A stretch of 33,896 nt of DNA from CAYUNA01 sp047629355 (GTDB taxonomy: Bacteria > Bacteroidota > Bacteroidia > Chitinophagales > Saprospiraceae). Below the pieces are notes generated by a model. It did not search any database. It was not told the origin of the DNA and saw only the letters and a program-made list of their open reading frames with translations. Positions 26,001-33,534 of this stretch are shown here, in pieces. Where the stretch lies: NCBI GenBank assembly GCA_047629355.1, contig JBLHWU010000044.1, positions 1 through 33,896 of the forward strand, in the 5' to 3' direction. How positions within the stretch are numbered: position 1 is the stretch's first letter; the number at the start of each line of letters is the position of its first letter. Position numbers and translations under genes: made by a program.

Positions 26001-29000
26001 TACAGAAGAAACCGACGGTACTATAGAAATTGGCGTAGCAGGTGGAACGATGCCGTACACCTATACATGGGAGGACAACTCTACCCTTTCGACTCGAAAT
26101 AATTTGGCAGCAGGTTTTTATTCGGTAACGATTACAGATGCCAATCTTTGTGAAACCATTTTAAATAATATTAAAATTAGTGAGCCCGAGCAGCTCATTT
26201 TTATTGAAAACATCAACCAACCCAGCTGTTTTAATTCTTTCAATGGCTCCATTTCGCTAACCGCTGCCGGTGGCATTCTCCCTTATCAAATTGCGTGGAG
26301 CAACGGCGCGCAGAGTTTCAATAATAACTTTTTACAAGATGGTAATTATATTTTCACCATCACTGACGCAAACAATTGCACCATTATTGATTCTTCACAA
26401 GTCATTGAACCGCAAGAAATTGCCATTGATGATTTTCAAAATAATGCTACTTGTAACGGCTTGGAAGATGGCTCAATTAGTTTGGTCATCAATGGTGCAA
26501 CAACGCCGTATTCCATCGAATGGAGTCACGGCCCGACAGGTAATCAGGTTAACAATCTCGCACAAGGCTATTATTTTGCGTTAATCACAGATGCTAACTT
26601 TTGTAGTTACATCACCGATTCGATTTATATTGATGCACCAGAATTACTCAGTTTTGACCCTCAAATAACGCCTTCTCATTGCGACGGCGTGGACGATGGT
26701 GCAATAAAAATCATCATCAATGATGGACAAGATTATGATTTCAGTTGGACATTTGACCCGATGGAGACGGACTCTTGCTTAACTAGTTTAACGGCTGGCG
26801 ATTATTTGTTAACCATCACTGACCCAAATATGTGTAAAGTCGATGCGGTGATTACAGTGCCAACCTCAAACCGGATTTTTGTAAATTCACAGGCCCTTTC
26901 TTCCTCTTGCGTTGGTTCGCAATCAGGTGCGGTGATGTTGAACATTTCTGGTGAAAACCCGTTGTTTTTTGTAGAATGGAGCAATGGTGCTTCGATGATG
27001 GCGAATGAACAAGCGGGCATCACCAACTTATCGCCAGGCGCTTATTTTGCAACGATTACGGATAATTTAGGTTGTCTGAAGCAGACTGATTCCTTGATAA
27101 TTTCAGAAAACCCTGCCATTGAAATCACTCCGCAAAACTTGACAAATAACTATTGTTTTGCTGGTGAAATCGGTAGTATTGAAATCAGCATCGAAGGCGG
27201 CAGCGGCATTTACAATACAGCTTGGTCGAACGGTGAAATGCAAACCTCGACCAATGAAAACCTACCAGCTGGCACCTATCAACTGACCGTCACTGACGAT
27301 AATGGCTGTGTAGAAGTCTCTAATGATTTTGAAATCACACAACCTGATTCCTTCCAAATTAACGACAATCTAATCGACGCCAACGAATGCGTTTCTGACC
27401 TTGTCGATAGCCTTTGCGTAATCGTCAGCGGCGCAACTGCCCCCTACGAATACCTCTGGAGTAATGGCAATACCAGCACCTGCATTATCGACCAACCAAC
27501 CGGTGAGTACAGCTTCACCGTCACCGATGCCAACGCTTGTGAAGGCGTACTCGAAGGCATAAAAATTCCAGATCCTGTCGAAGATTTACAGCTAAACTTT
27601 CCAGACGATAGCTTATTTTTAGACTGCCCAGACTCCGAAGGAAGATTTGTGATTGATATCAATGGTGGTAGTTCTCCGTTTCAATTTATCTGGAGTCATG
27701 GTACAATGGATACCGTCAGTATTGACTCCTTGGTCATTGAAGACTTGGATTCGGGTATTTGTAATGTGACCGTGACGGATGATAGAGGCTGTGTGACGGT
27801 TTCGGATTCTATCTACATTTTCCGACCTGATTCGATTGATATTTTGATTACAGAAATTGAAGAAGTCGGTTGTAAAGGTGGTCGAAATGGCGAAATTCAC
27901 CTTCAAGTGACGGGCGGAACGCCTACTTATAATTTTGAATGGTATAATGAATTAGGTGTGCTTTGGGGCACAGAACAAAATTTGATTGATACCGTAGCTG
28001 CAGATTTTTACACCGTTGAAATACGCGATGATAACGAGTGTTTTAGCACATTTACTAATATTGAAGTAATCGAACCTGACAGCGTTTTGAATATTTTTCC
28101 ACTCCTCAGCCGCGATACGATTTGCTTTGGCGAGGACAACGGTTTTATTGACATTACGCCAAGTGGCGGCTACCCACCTTATACTTTTGAATGGAGTAAT
28201 CCGATGACGCCACAAAACGTAATGACAACCCAAGATATTTTTAATCTATCCGCAGGTAGTTACGGCTTGACGATGACGGATGCAGGGGATTGTGAATTCC
28301 AGTTGCAACCTTATTTTATTACAGAATCTATATTGCCCATTTCTTTAGAAACCAGTACGATTACCGATGTGGATTGCTTTCGTAATGAAAATGGAGCAAT
28401 CGACGTTTCTTTCTCTGGTGGATGGCAACCACTTAAATATGAATGGATTGCGTCTGGCAATTTAGATAATCCAAATACTCCAAACCAGACAGGTCTGAGT
28501 GAAGGAACTTATTATCTATTCGTCACAGATGCGTTTGATTGCTTCTTTGACGACCTTGTTTTTGAAGTAAATGAACCAGAAGCATTGACGGCAACGCCTG
28601 ATTTTTCCAATCCAAATGGAGTAGACATGCAGTCCGATATTGAGCTAATTTCAACGGGTGGCACTGCGCCATATGAATATCTTTGGGAAGATGGCAACAC
28701 AGATTCTTTACGTGAGGCGATGGAGTATGGGACTTATTTTGTGACGATTACGGATGACAATGACTGTGAAGAAATTATTGATTTTTTACTGGATGGAACG
28801 ACGGGCATTGATGATATTGAAGAGATTAATGCCTTAACACTTTTTCCAAATCCGACATCAGGGGAGCTTTATTTGGAAGTTGATTTGTCAAAACCAGTAA
28901 ATTTATCGGTCAATGTCTTTGATATGTTTGGAAAAAGAGTAATTTCGCTCCAGAATCAACAGCAAAACTCCGAAACCATTCCGCTTGAGCTAAGTCATCT

Positions 29001-29079
29001 ACCATCTGGAACGTATTTCGTCCATCTCTATGTGAACCAAAAATTTATCCCTACTAAAAAGTTAATCTTAATGGATTAA
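23080..29079 (+). CDS. 1999-residue T9SS-exported multidomain protein with SprB repeats
   Basis: A signal peptide (about 1-30, ending NTLSA) is followed by a proprotein-convertase-P-like domain (48-206, FLKELRVIFAHDWTADLDFYLVAPNGT...NPNGAWQLEACDD). Then come a fibronectin-III-like domain (208-295), a MAM/jelly-roll-like region (about 300-478, SEDFN...DIAIDNLKLFGP) and an Asp-rich MopE-type calcium-binding-like segment (486-552, YFDGDNDGFGDD...GGDCNDND...EIPCNFTDDNCNG). Ig-like regions follow, then fourteen SprB-type repeats of about 79 residues (805-1905; theme C...DG.I.....GG..PY...WS.G......L..G.Y.VT.TD...C). The C-terminal 79 residues are a type A sorting domain (LFPNPTSGELYLEVD...G.Y.V). 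It should be exported by the T9SS, whose PorT is encoded at 5737-6459, and attached to the surface, probably in adhesion or gliding. It is monocistronic, with a terminator. Confidence 0.92.
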   Translation: MLNFDKCPQISCVSTFLLFIVLVFTNTLSASPHSTENLPVQVTNPSACNLGMTINDESCPNNNILEVDIDVISAPGMALGTDVFLKELRVIFAHDWTADLDFYLVAPNGTRVEVSTDNGSSGDNYGILNGACDSVTTFISSIYDDGCTTPNIKGSAAPFLGTYLPEGDFNDFNDGQNPNGAWQLEACDDGAFNIGKLEFIELVFEASGCIAPSNVMADNVTANTINLTWQSNVSNPINTVFEYGPIGFTLGQGMTTTANSIQNLTLNTTYEFYIREECSTGIFSTNSCPIQVTTLCTPPMATLSEDFNTQNVCNTLSNCNLDCDITGLWANVSDDDMNWLVRENSTPTGFTGPSDDADGGGRYIYLETSGFACQNGDSAVLLSNLIAVNTNPNACEMSFNYHMNGQHINSLKLDITSDCGDTWTPLFEAQGSKGDQWFREYLDLDAYDNMDVQLRFIGKKGSGFRGDIAIDNLKLFGPQLSTNQVNTFYFDGDNDGFGDDGNIVTTCNPNGPTGYILQGGDCNDNDEFINPNAAEIPCNFTDDNCNGFGDENEVEYPNVVPDEICEGELATMQAIVNNPDAEILWFEDEFDFFQIHEGEFFSPADVPNVQVNNVTVLTYWVTTFVPPFCFNSDKTPVTITIYPNPALVAQPIPDVCEGTNIALLDYVDDEKSTAGTWFCFDENDAPIQNCELDVLQNETIKIQKISQDGCRDSIFISINVLASPTTQITGNPTICTGDFQFLNGSDIGNGVAPLSYNWSTGSTATTQQIFSNGIMPDVTDIYSLTITGNNGCSHTSSLNVTTIQSIDNVSITKHDVTVCNGSDGSLDIEITGGTPPFTINWNGGQMMTNDTIFSIENLTQGAYSLDIADSSNSDCEVNTPLEIINGPGAVVSTPDITSVSCESEADGSISIEVSGTNPTIIWSNGLTNDTIFDLVTGYYSVTVFDGNCTTEVDSIFIPTPFELMAFSTLSNINCTEETDGTIEIGVAGGTMPYTYTWEDNSTLSTRNNLAAGFYSVTITDANLCETILNNIKISEPEQLIFIENINQPSCFNSFNGSISLTAAGGILPYQIAWSNGAQSFNNNFLQDGNYIFTITDANNCTIIDSSQVIEPQEIAIDDFQNNATCNGLEDGSISLVINGATTPYSIEWSHGPTGNQVNNLAQGYYFALITDANFCSYITDSIYIDAPELLSFDPQITPSHCDGVDDGAIKIIINDGQDYDFSWTFDPMETDSCLTSLTAGDYLLTITDPNMCKVDAVITVPTSNRIFVNSQALSSSCVGSQSGAVMLNISGENPLFFVEWSNGASMMANEQAGITNLSPGAYFATITDNLGCLKQTDSLIISENPAIEITPQNLTNNYCFAGEIGSIEISIEGGSGIYNTAWSNGEMQTSTNENLPAGTYQLTVTDDNGCVEVSNDFEITQPDSFQINDNLIDANECVSDLVDSLCVIVSGATAPYEYLWSNGNTSTCIIDQPTGEYSFTVTDANACEGVLEGIKIPDPVEDLQLNFPDDSLFLDCPDSEGRFVIDINGGSSPFQFIWSHGTMDTVSIDSLVIEDLDSGICNVTVTDDRGCVTVSDSIYIFRPDSIDILITEIEEVGCKGGRNGEIHLQVTGGTPTYNFEWYNELGVLWGTEQNLIDTVAADFYTVEIRDDNECFSTFTNIEVIEPDSVLNIFPLLSRDTICFGEDNGFIDITPSGGYPPYTFEWSNPMTPQNVMTTQDIFNLSAGSYGLTMTDAGDCEFQLQPYFITESILPISLETSTITDVDCFRNENGAIDVSFSGGWQPLKYEWIASGNLDNPNTPNQTGLSEGTYYLFVTDAFDCFFDDLVFEVNEPEALTATPDFSNPNGVDMQSDIELISTGGTAPYEYLWEDGNTDSLREAMEYGTYFVTITDDNDCEEIIDFLLDGTTGIDDIEEINALTLFPNPTSGELYLEVDLSKPVNLSVNVFDMFGKRVISLQNQQQNSETIPLELSHLPSGTYFVHLYVNQKFIPTKKLILMD
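25492..28800 (+). repeat. Coding region of 14 SprB-type repeats
   Basis: Fourteen successive units of roughly 79 codons share Cys near the start, a DG or NG turn, (G/S)G..PY...WSNG in the middle, L..G.Y..T(I/V)TD near the end and a closing Cys. Sequence identity between units is low at the DNA level, so they are long diverged. Units 6, 10, 11 and 14 vary at the start or the W-S-x-G part. Confidence 0.8.
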
Positions 29080-29092
29080 ATCCCATTAGCAG

Positions 29093-29128
29093 AGTCCTGC
29101 CCGGTAGAGGGCGGGACTTCTATTTTTT
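29093..29128 (+). terminator. Terminator of the T9SS cargo gene
   Basis: AGTCCTGCCC (29093-29102), loop GGTAGA and GGGCGGGACT (29109-29118) form a 10-bp stem with one G-U pair, followed by TCTATTTTTT. It also lies at the 3' end of the converging minus-strand gene, whose stop codon begins at 29129. Confidence 0.85.
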
Positions 29129-29555
29129 ACCAAATCATCCCATAAATCAAACCCACCACCCAATTCCCAATCGGAAAATAAGCTGCAAAAAACAACGTCA
29201 TACACAACGCAAAATTTGTCCGTGTAAAAATCTTATCCAAAATATTATTGTCATAAGCAATCGAAGACTTCATTGCATAACCACCCACTTCTAAAATGCC
29301 CATAAAAAAAAGTCCATACGCATACTGCTGATACCAAGGCAACTCTTTGAGCAACAACGAAATAGGTATCATGTAAACAACGTAACAAGTGATGATTTGC
29401 CACCAATATTTAAATCGGGCGATTTTTGCCCATTGACCAAAACTATTCATCATGACGCCCCAAGTAAGATAAACGATTACATAAATCAAAACCAATTTCG
29501 GGTCGGCTTGGAAGATATTTTGAACGGCTTGGAAAAAATTTTCTATGTCTGACAT
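29127..29555 (-). CDS. Small integral membrane protein, function unknown
   Basis: The 142-residue protein has about four hydrophobic helices: LVLIYVIVYLTWGVMM, WWQIITCYVVYMIPISLLL, YAYGLFFMGILEVGGYAM and FALCMTLFFAAYFPIGNWVVGLIYGM. The N-terminus (MSDIENFFQAVQNIFQADPK) is soluble. I do not recognise the family. It follows the ACP gene on the same strand, separated by a 132-base region with repeats and a terminator-like hairpin, so co-expression is uncertain. A membrane partner of a lipid-related ACP pathway is conceivable but not shown. Confidence 0.7.
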   Translation of the reverse strand: MSDIENFFQAVQNIFQADPKLVLIYVIVYLTWGVMMNSFGQWAKIARFKYWWQIITCYVVYMIPISLLLKELPWYQQYAYGLFFMGILEVGGYAMKSSIAYDNNILDKIFTRTNFALCMTLFFAAYFPIGNWVVGLIYGMIW

Positions 29556-29576
29556 TGGTTATTTTTTAAACTAAAA

Positions 29577-29615
29577 ATGAGTTTGACAAATTCACTTTAT
29601 CAAACTCATTTAATT
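29577..29615 (-). terminator. Terminator-like hairpin downstream of the ACP gene
   Basis: On the minus strand ATGAGTTTGA, a 13-base loop and TCAAACTCAT form a perfect 10-bp stem followed by TTTTTAG. It would end ACP transcripts before the membrane-protein gene, although the loop is large and the U-run short. Confidence 0.45.
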
Positions 29616-29687
29616 GTAGCAGCGACTTTAATCGCTATGCTAATTTTTATCATTGTAGGCAGCTTGGCGACTGAAGTCGCCACTACA
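29614..29687. repeat. Two adjacent copies of a GCGACT palindromic repeat
   Basis: TTGTAGCAGCGACTTTAATCGCTA (from 29614) and a second copy from 29653, TTGTAGGCAGC followed by GGCGACT-GA-AGTCGCC (29666-29681) and CTACA (29683-29687). The second copy is a near-complete palindrome with TGTAG/CTACA ends. Both lie between the ACP stop and the hairpin before the membrane-protein gene. Confidence 0.55.
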
Positions 29688-29933
29688 TTAGATTCGTGCT
29701 TGAATCACTTTTATTGCCGAACCCACCGTCATCATTTCTTCCGCCGCATCATCATCAATTTCTATATCAAAGGCTTCTTCGACATCCAAAATAATGTCCA
29801 CCAAGTGAATCGAATTGATATTCAAATCCTGCAATAAATCCGTCTCTTCCGTAATGGAATCTAACGCTGACTCCTCTTCAACATATTGCTGAATGATGGG
29901 TCGTAGCTTTTCAAGAATGGTATCTTTTGTCAT
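29688..29933 (-). CDS. Acyl carrier protein, divergent
   Basis: The 81-residue acidic protein has the carrier-protein fold pattern: ILEKLRPIIQQYV...I..ETDLLQDLNINSIHLVDIILDVEEAFDIEIDDDAAEEMMTVGSAIKVI. The Ser in LNINSIHLVDI is the expected attachment site of 4'-phosphopantetheine; the usual DSL is replaced by NSI, as in several specialised ACPs. It is therefore probably not the housekeeping AcpP, which normally lies beside fabF. No ketosynthase or other acyl-handling enzyme is adjacent. The ATG at 29933 (MTKDTILEK) was preferred to an upstream ATG at 29966 whose codons run into the inverted-repeat element. It lies downstream of ffh on the same strand. Confidence 0.88.
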   Translation of the reverse strand: MTKDTILEKLRPIIQQYVEEESALDSITEETDLLQDLNINSIHLVDIILDVEEAFDIEIDDDAAEEMMTVGSAIKVIQARI

Positions 29934-29949
29934 TTTATCGTATTTCAAT

Positions 29950-30068
29950 TTTGTCATTCCGACCAATGCTTTATTGTCATTCCGACCGAAGTGGAGGAAT
30001 CTGATGTGGTAGTCTATCCAGATTCCTCCACTTCGGTCGGAATGACAATAAATGGTTGGAATGACAAA
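29950..30068. repeat. Intergenic palindromic element with perfect 34-bp arms
   Basis: Arms 29970-30003 and 30019-30052 are perfectly complementary over 34 bases around a 15-base loop. The arm core reads GTCATTCCGACCGAAGTGGA and continues to GAATCTG. Outside, GTCATTCCGACCA (29953-29965) pairs with TGGTTGGAATGAC (30053-30065) with one mismatch, extending a nested stem. GTCATTCCGACC thus occurs twice in direct orientation and again inverted. It lies between ffh and the ACP gene, 3 bases from the ffh stop. It resembles REP-like elements seen in many bacterial genomes. Confidence 0.85.
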
Positions 30069-30071
30069 AAA

Positions 30072-31445
30072 TTACTTCCGTCTTTTCAAGCGACTTTTAG
30101 CACGAGAAGCAGATGCACCTCCACCCATGCCTTGCATTTTGGTCATTTTGTGCATCATTTTTCGCATTTGGTCAAACTGCTTGATAAACATATTAATTTC
30201 GTAAATATCTCGTCCACAACCCATTGCGATTCGCTCTTTGCGGCTCATGTTCAAGGTCTCCGGATTGTTTCGTTCGTATGGCGTCATCGAGAAAATAATC
30301 GCCTCTACTTTGTTCAATGCATTGTCATCAAAATCAACATCTTTCAGGGCTTTGCTCATTCCAGGAATCATTCGCATGAGGCTTTTCAAGTCGCCCATTT
30401 TACGAATTTGCTTGATTTGAGACAAGAAATCGTTAAAGTCAAATTTATTTTTACGAATCTTCTTCTCTAAACGTTCCGCCTCTTTTTCATCAAATTGCTC
30501 TTGCGCTTTTTCAACCAAGGAAGTAATATCTCCCATTCCCAAAATCCGCTGTGCCATCCGGTCTGGATAGAACAATTCAAGGTCTTCCATTTTTTCACCA
30601 GTACTGGCGAATTTAATGGGTTTACCTACCGTATATTTAACAGACAATGCCGCACCACCGCGCGTATCACCATCTAATTTTGTCAAAACAACCCCGTCGT
30701 AATTGATGATTTCGTTAAAGGCTTGCGCTGTATTTACCGCATCCTGTCCCGTCATCGAATCCACGACAAACAAAGTTTCATGCGGCTTAATCGCATCTTT
30801 AACATCCGAAATCTCCTTCATCATCTCCTCATCGACTGCCAAACGACCCGCCGTATCCACAATCACGACATCGAAGCCGTGTAACTTCGCATGCGCAATC
30901 GCATTCAAAGAAATCTGAACAGGATTTTTATTTTCTACCTCACTATATACCGGTACTTTTATTTGCTCACCAATGACACCCAATTGGTCAATCGCTGCCG
31001 GACGATAAACATCACAGGCAACCAATAACGGTTTTTTCTTCTTCGTTTCTTTTAAAAACTTGGCTAGTTTACCAGAAAAAGTCGTCTTACCCGAACCTTG
31101 CAATCCTGCAATTAATACGACTCCGGGGTCACCTTTAACATTGATGCCAACTTGCTGCCCACCCATCAATTTCGTCAACTCATCCTGCACAATTTTTACC
31201 ATCAATTGCCCTGGCGATACCGACTTCAACACATTCTCACCACCCAAAACCTGCTGCTTCACGGTCTCCGTAAATTCTTTGGCAATTTTGTAATTCACAT
31301 CCGCACTTACCAAAGCCCGACGAATTTCTTTGATGGATTGCGCCACATTCAATTCCGTAATCGTACGCTCCCCTTTCAGCGTCATAAACGCCGCATCCAA
31401 CTTATCCGAAAGATTATCAAACATATTTTCTAAATTATTATTCAA
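30072..31445 (-). CDS. ffh: Signal recognition particle protein Ffh
   Basis: The 457-residue SRP GTPase binds 4.5S RNA and signal sequences of nascent membrane proteins and docks with FtsY. The N domain (1-100) is followed by the G domain with GLQGSGKTT (114-122), DVYRPAAIDQL, DTAGRL (197-202) and TKLDGDTRGGAALS (255-268). The methionine-rich M domain follows with RILGMGDITSLVEKA, the RNA-binding segment near SRKERIAMGCGR, and a basic C-terminus with KMQGMGGGASASRAK. All motifs are intact and the length is normal. A TATATTTG box lies upstream. The ACP gene follows after the palindromic element and may share its transcript. Confidence 0.98.
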   Translation of the reverse strand: MNNNLENMFDNLSDKLDAAFMTLKGERTITELNVAQSIKEIRRALVSADVNYKIAKEFTETVKQQVLGGENVLKSVSPGQLMVKIVQDELTKLMGGQQVGINVKGDPGVVLIAGLQGSGKTTFSGKLAKFLKETKKKKPLLVACDVYRPAAIDQLGVIGEQIKVPVYSEVENKNPVQISLNAIAHAKLHGFDVVIVDTAGRLAVDEEMMKEISDVKDAIKPHETLFVVDSMTGQDAVNTAQAFNEIINYDGVVLTKLDGDTRGGAALSVKYTVGKPIKFASTGEKMEDLELFYPDRMAQRILGMGDITSLVEKAQEQFDEKEAERLEKKIRKNKFDFNDFLSQIKQIRKMGDLKSLMRMIPGMSKALKDVDFDDNALNKVEAIIFSMTPYERNNPETLNMSRKERIAMGCGRDIYEINMFIKQFDQMRKMMHKMTKMQGMGGGASASRAKSRLKRRK

Positions 31446-31526
31446 GAGGTCAGAGGTCAGACCATTTTATTGCCAGAAGTCAGAAAATCCAGTATTTCTA
31501 ACCTAAAATTTCTGACCATTAATGTT
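31446..31526. repeat. Decayed GTCAG repeat element
   Basis: GAGGTCAGAGGTCAGACCAT, then CCAGAAGTCAGAAA, and after a spacer the inverse TTTCTGACC. The units and arrangement resemble the array at 18175-18255 but are more degenerate. It would fall in the leader of ffh. Confidence 0.45.
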
Positions 31527-31578
31527 TGAAAATAACGTGGTTTGACCTTTGATTATTTAAAATTTTCAAACTGAGGCG

Positions 31579-31586
31579 CAAATATA
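31579..31586 (-). promoter_or_regulatory. -7 promoter element (TATATTTG) for ffh
   Basis: On the minus strand TATATTTG followed by CGCC fits TAnnTTTG. The nearest TTG upstream is 26 bases away, longer than usual. The leader would be about 125 bases. Confidence 0.4.
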
Positions 31587-31645
31587 GTGAAAATCCGCCC
31601 ATCCTTGTTTTTCAAGTCAAATATTTCCTTTTTAAATATGAAAAG

Positions 31646-31676
31646 TTTGATATTAGTTAAAAACGTCATACATTTG
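31646..31676 (+). promoter_or_regulatory. Promoter of the OmpA/TSP3 gene
   Basis: TTTG (31646-31649) and TACATTTG (31669-31676) are 19 bases apart, an excellent Bacteroidota promoter. Start would be near 31683, giving a leader of about 35 bases to the ATG at 31718. Confidence 0.65.
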
Positions 31677-31717
31677 ACTTATTTTAATAGAGTCATCTTT
31701 TCGATATATAATTTCCT

Positions 31718-33508
31718 ATGAAACATATAAATAACCTACGGCAAAAAGTGCTTTCTAAAAGTTTAGTTCTATTACTCTGGCTATTATCCCTTCCATTTAT
31801 TGGTCAATCTCAATCTGATTTAATTACAAAACCATCCATTCAAAATTATCCAACTTGGGAAGCAGGCGCATTTTTTGGTATTGGGCTAATTTATGGAGAT
31901 TTAACCGGAGACGTTAGTGTTACAGCAGGTTCGAGCCAGCCCGCTTATGGAATTTCCGTTTTTAGAAATTTAAATTCAAATTGGGCAATTCGCGCCAATA
32001 TTTTCCACACAAAATTGAAAGCCAATGATTTAGATTCCGAACTCGAAAGTCATCGCAATCGAGGTTTTAGCCACGAAACACCTTTGACAGAGGTTTCTAT
32101 TTTGGCACAATGGGATTTGCGCGGTAAGCGGCGTTATAAAAGGGTGGCGAGTTTTAAAAAAACCGTTTCGCCTTACTTTTTTGCAGGAATTGCGGGTGGA
32201 ATAGGTAAGTCTGAAACGTTTTATGACAGTCAGAAAGACAATCCATTAATTGAAGAAGATAAAGAAAATTTGTCGAATTTTAGAATTGGAATCCCGCTTG
32301 GTGGAGGTATTAAAGTTGATTTAAGTCAGCGGTCATTTGTTGGTTTTGAATTTGGTTTTCGCCCTACTTTTGGAGACTTATTAGACGGTGTGAGTGCCTC
32401 TGGCAATGCCGATAAAAACGATTGGTATGCCTTTGGTGGCTTGAGCATTGGCTATCGATTTACGAGTGATGATGCCGATGGAGATGGCGTGGTGGATGTA
32501 AAAGATAGATGTCCTGGAGTGCCTGGCGAAAGGCAGTTTCAAGGCTGCCCGGACAGCGATGGTGACGGAGTACAAGATAAAGATGACAATTGCCCATTGA
32601 TTGCTGGTGCAAAAACGTTGAATGGATGCTTGGATAGTGATTTGGATGGCGTGGCAGATACTGAAGATAACTGTCCAAACACCAAAGGAATGCGCCGTTT
32701 GCAAGGCTGCCCTGACGCAGATTGGGACAATGTGATTGATAAAAATGATGCTTGTCCGAATACGCCAGGCTTGGCAAAATTTAAAGGCTGCCCTGATACA
32801 GATTTGGACGGCGTGATGGATTTGGAAGATAGATGTCCAGAAATTACGGGGCTTTTGAAGTTTCGGGGCTGTCCAGAAGGCGAGGAAATTGAGGTGGTAA
32901 TAGAAGAAGTTATCGTGGAAGATGCTGAAGTTGAAACGGGGACTGAAACGGTTCCAGATTTTCGAGAAAAAGAGAAAATTATTACGGAAATAGAGCCCAT
33001 TAAAGTAAAGGAATCAGTGATTGAGGAGCTACAAAATTCTGTTTTAGAAATGGATAAAACGGAAAAAATTATAGCCGAAGTTGTTATTGAAAAAGAGGTA
33101 CGTGCTGTGGAAGAAACACCTGTTTTAAAGGAAGAAAAAATTGCAGCTATCCCTGCGGTTCTTTCACCTACTTTTGAAATGATGCGTTTTGCAACTTCGA
33201 GTAATGAATTATCGGCGAATGACAAGCGTAATTTAGATAAAGTAGCCGCTCAATTCTCTAATTTATCAGATTATAATCTGATAATTTTAGGCTATACCGA
33301 TACTGTCGGCAATGATTATTTAAATCAGCAATTGTCTGAAAAACGGGCGAAAGCTTGCTTTGATTACTTAGCTAAAAAAAGCATTGATGTTAATCGGATG
33401 ACTTATACTGGTCTTGGAGAAACGAATCCGATTTCAAGGAATGATACGGCGGCCGGTCGTGCGGAGAATCGGCGAGTTGAGATTATTTTGAATAAGAAGA
33501 TATATTAG
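31718..33508 (+). CDS. OmpA-family protein with beta-barrel, TSP3 repeats and peptidoglycan-binding domain
   Basis: The 596-residue protein has a signal peptide (about 1-31, LWLLSLPFIGQS). Residues 45-248 look like an outer-membrane beta-barrel similar to DUF6089/PorG-type proteins (WEAGAFFGIGLIYGDLTGD...WAIRANIF...PYFFAGIAGGIG...GIPLGGGIKVDL...GFEFGFRPTFGD...SIGYRF). Five calcium-binding thrombospondin-3 repeats follow (251-386, DADGDGVVD..DRCP..PG). Next comes a Glu/Val-rich linker (387-480). The OmpA C-terminal domain (485-596) has GYTDTVGNDYLNQQLSEKRA, with D528 and R543 at the positions that bind diaminopimelate of peptidoglycan, and GLGE..P...N.T..GR..NRRVEI. It links the outer membrane to the cell wall. 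It is monocistronic, with a clear promoter. Confidence 0.93.
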   Translation: MKHINNLRQKVLSKSLVLLLWLLSLPFIGQSQSDLITKPSIQNYPTWEAGAFFGIGLIYGDLTGDVSVTAGSSQPAYGISVFRNLNSNWAIRANIFHTKLKANDLDSELESHRNRGFSHETPLTEVSILAQWDLRGKRRYKRVASFKKTVSPYFFAGIAGGIGKSETFYDSQKDNPLIEEDKENLSNFRIGIPLGGGIKVDLSQRSFVGFEFGFRPTFGDLLDGVSASGNADKNDWYAFGGLSIGYRFTSDDADGDGVVDVKDRCPGVPGERQFQGCPDSDGDGVQDKDDNCPLIAGAKTLNGCLDSDLDGVADTEDNCPNTKGMRRLQGCPDADWDNVIDKNDACPNTPGLAKFKGCPDTDLDGVMDLEDRCPEITGLLKFRGCPEGEEIEVVIEEVIVEDAEVETGTETVPDFREKEKIITEIEPIKVKESVIEELQNSVLEMDKTEKIIAEVVIEKEVRAVEETPVLKEEKIAAIPAVLSPTFEMMRFATSSNELSANDKRNLDKVAAQFSNLSDYNLIILGYTDTVGNDYLNQQLSEKRAKACFDYLAKKSIDVNRMTYTGLGETNPISRNDTAAGRAENRRVEIILNKKIY

Positions 33509-33534
33509 ATTTTCCAGTATTGTCAAAGCAAATA

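Noticed and set aside
29577..29837. 86-codon plus-strand open frame over the ACP gene
   Set aside because: It covers two palindromic repeats and the antisense of the ACP gene, which has clear family motifs.
29934..29966. Upstream ATG of the ACP gene at 29966
   Set aside because: The extra 11 residues would be encoded partly by the palindromic element, and carrier proteins normally start at the position of MTKDTILEK.
32381..33225. Long minus-strand open frames inside the OmpA/TSP3 gene
   Set aside because: They are Ser/Thr-rich antisense shadows of the Asp/Glu-rich TSP3 and linker region, with no independent signals.
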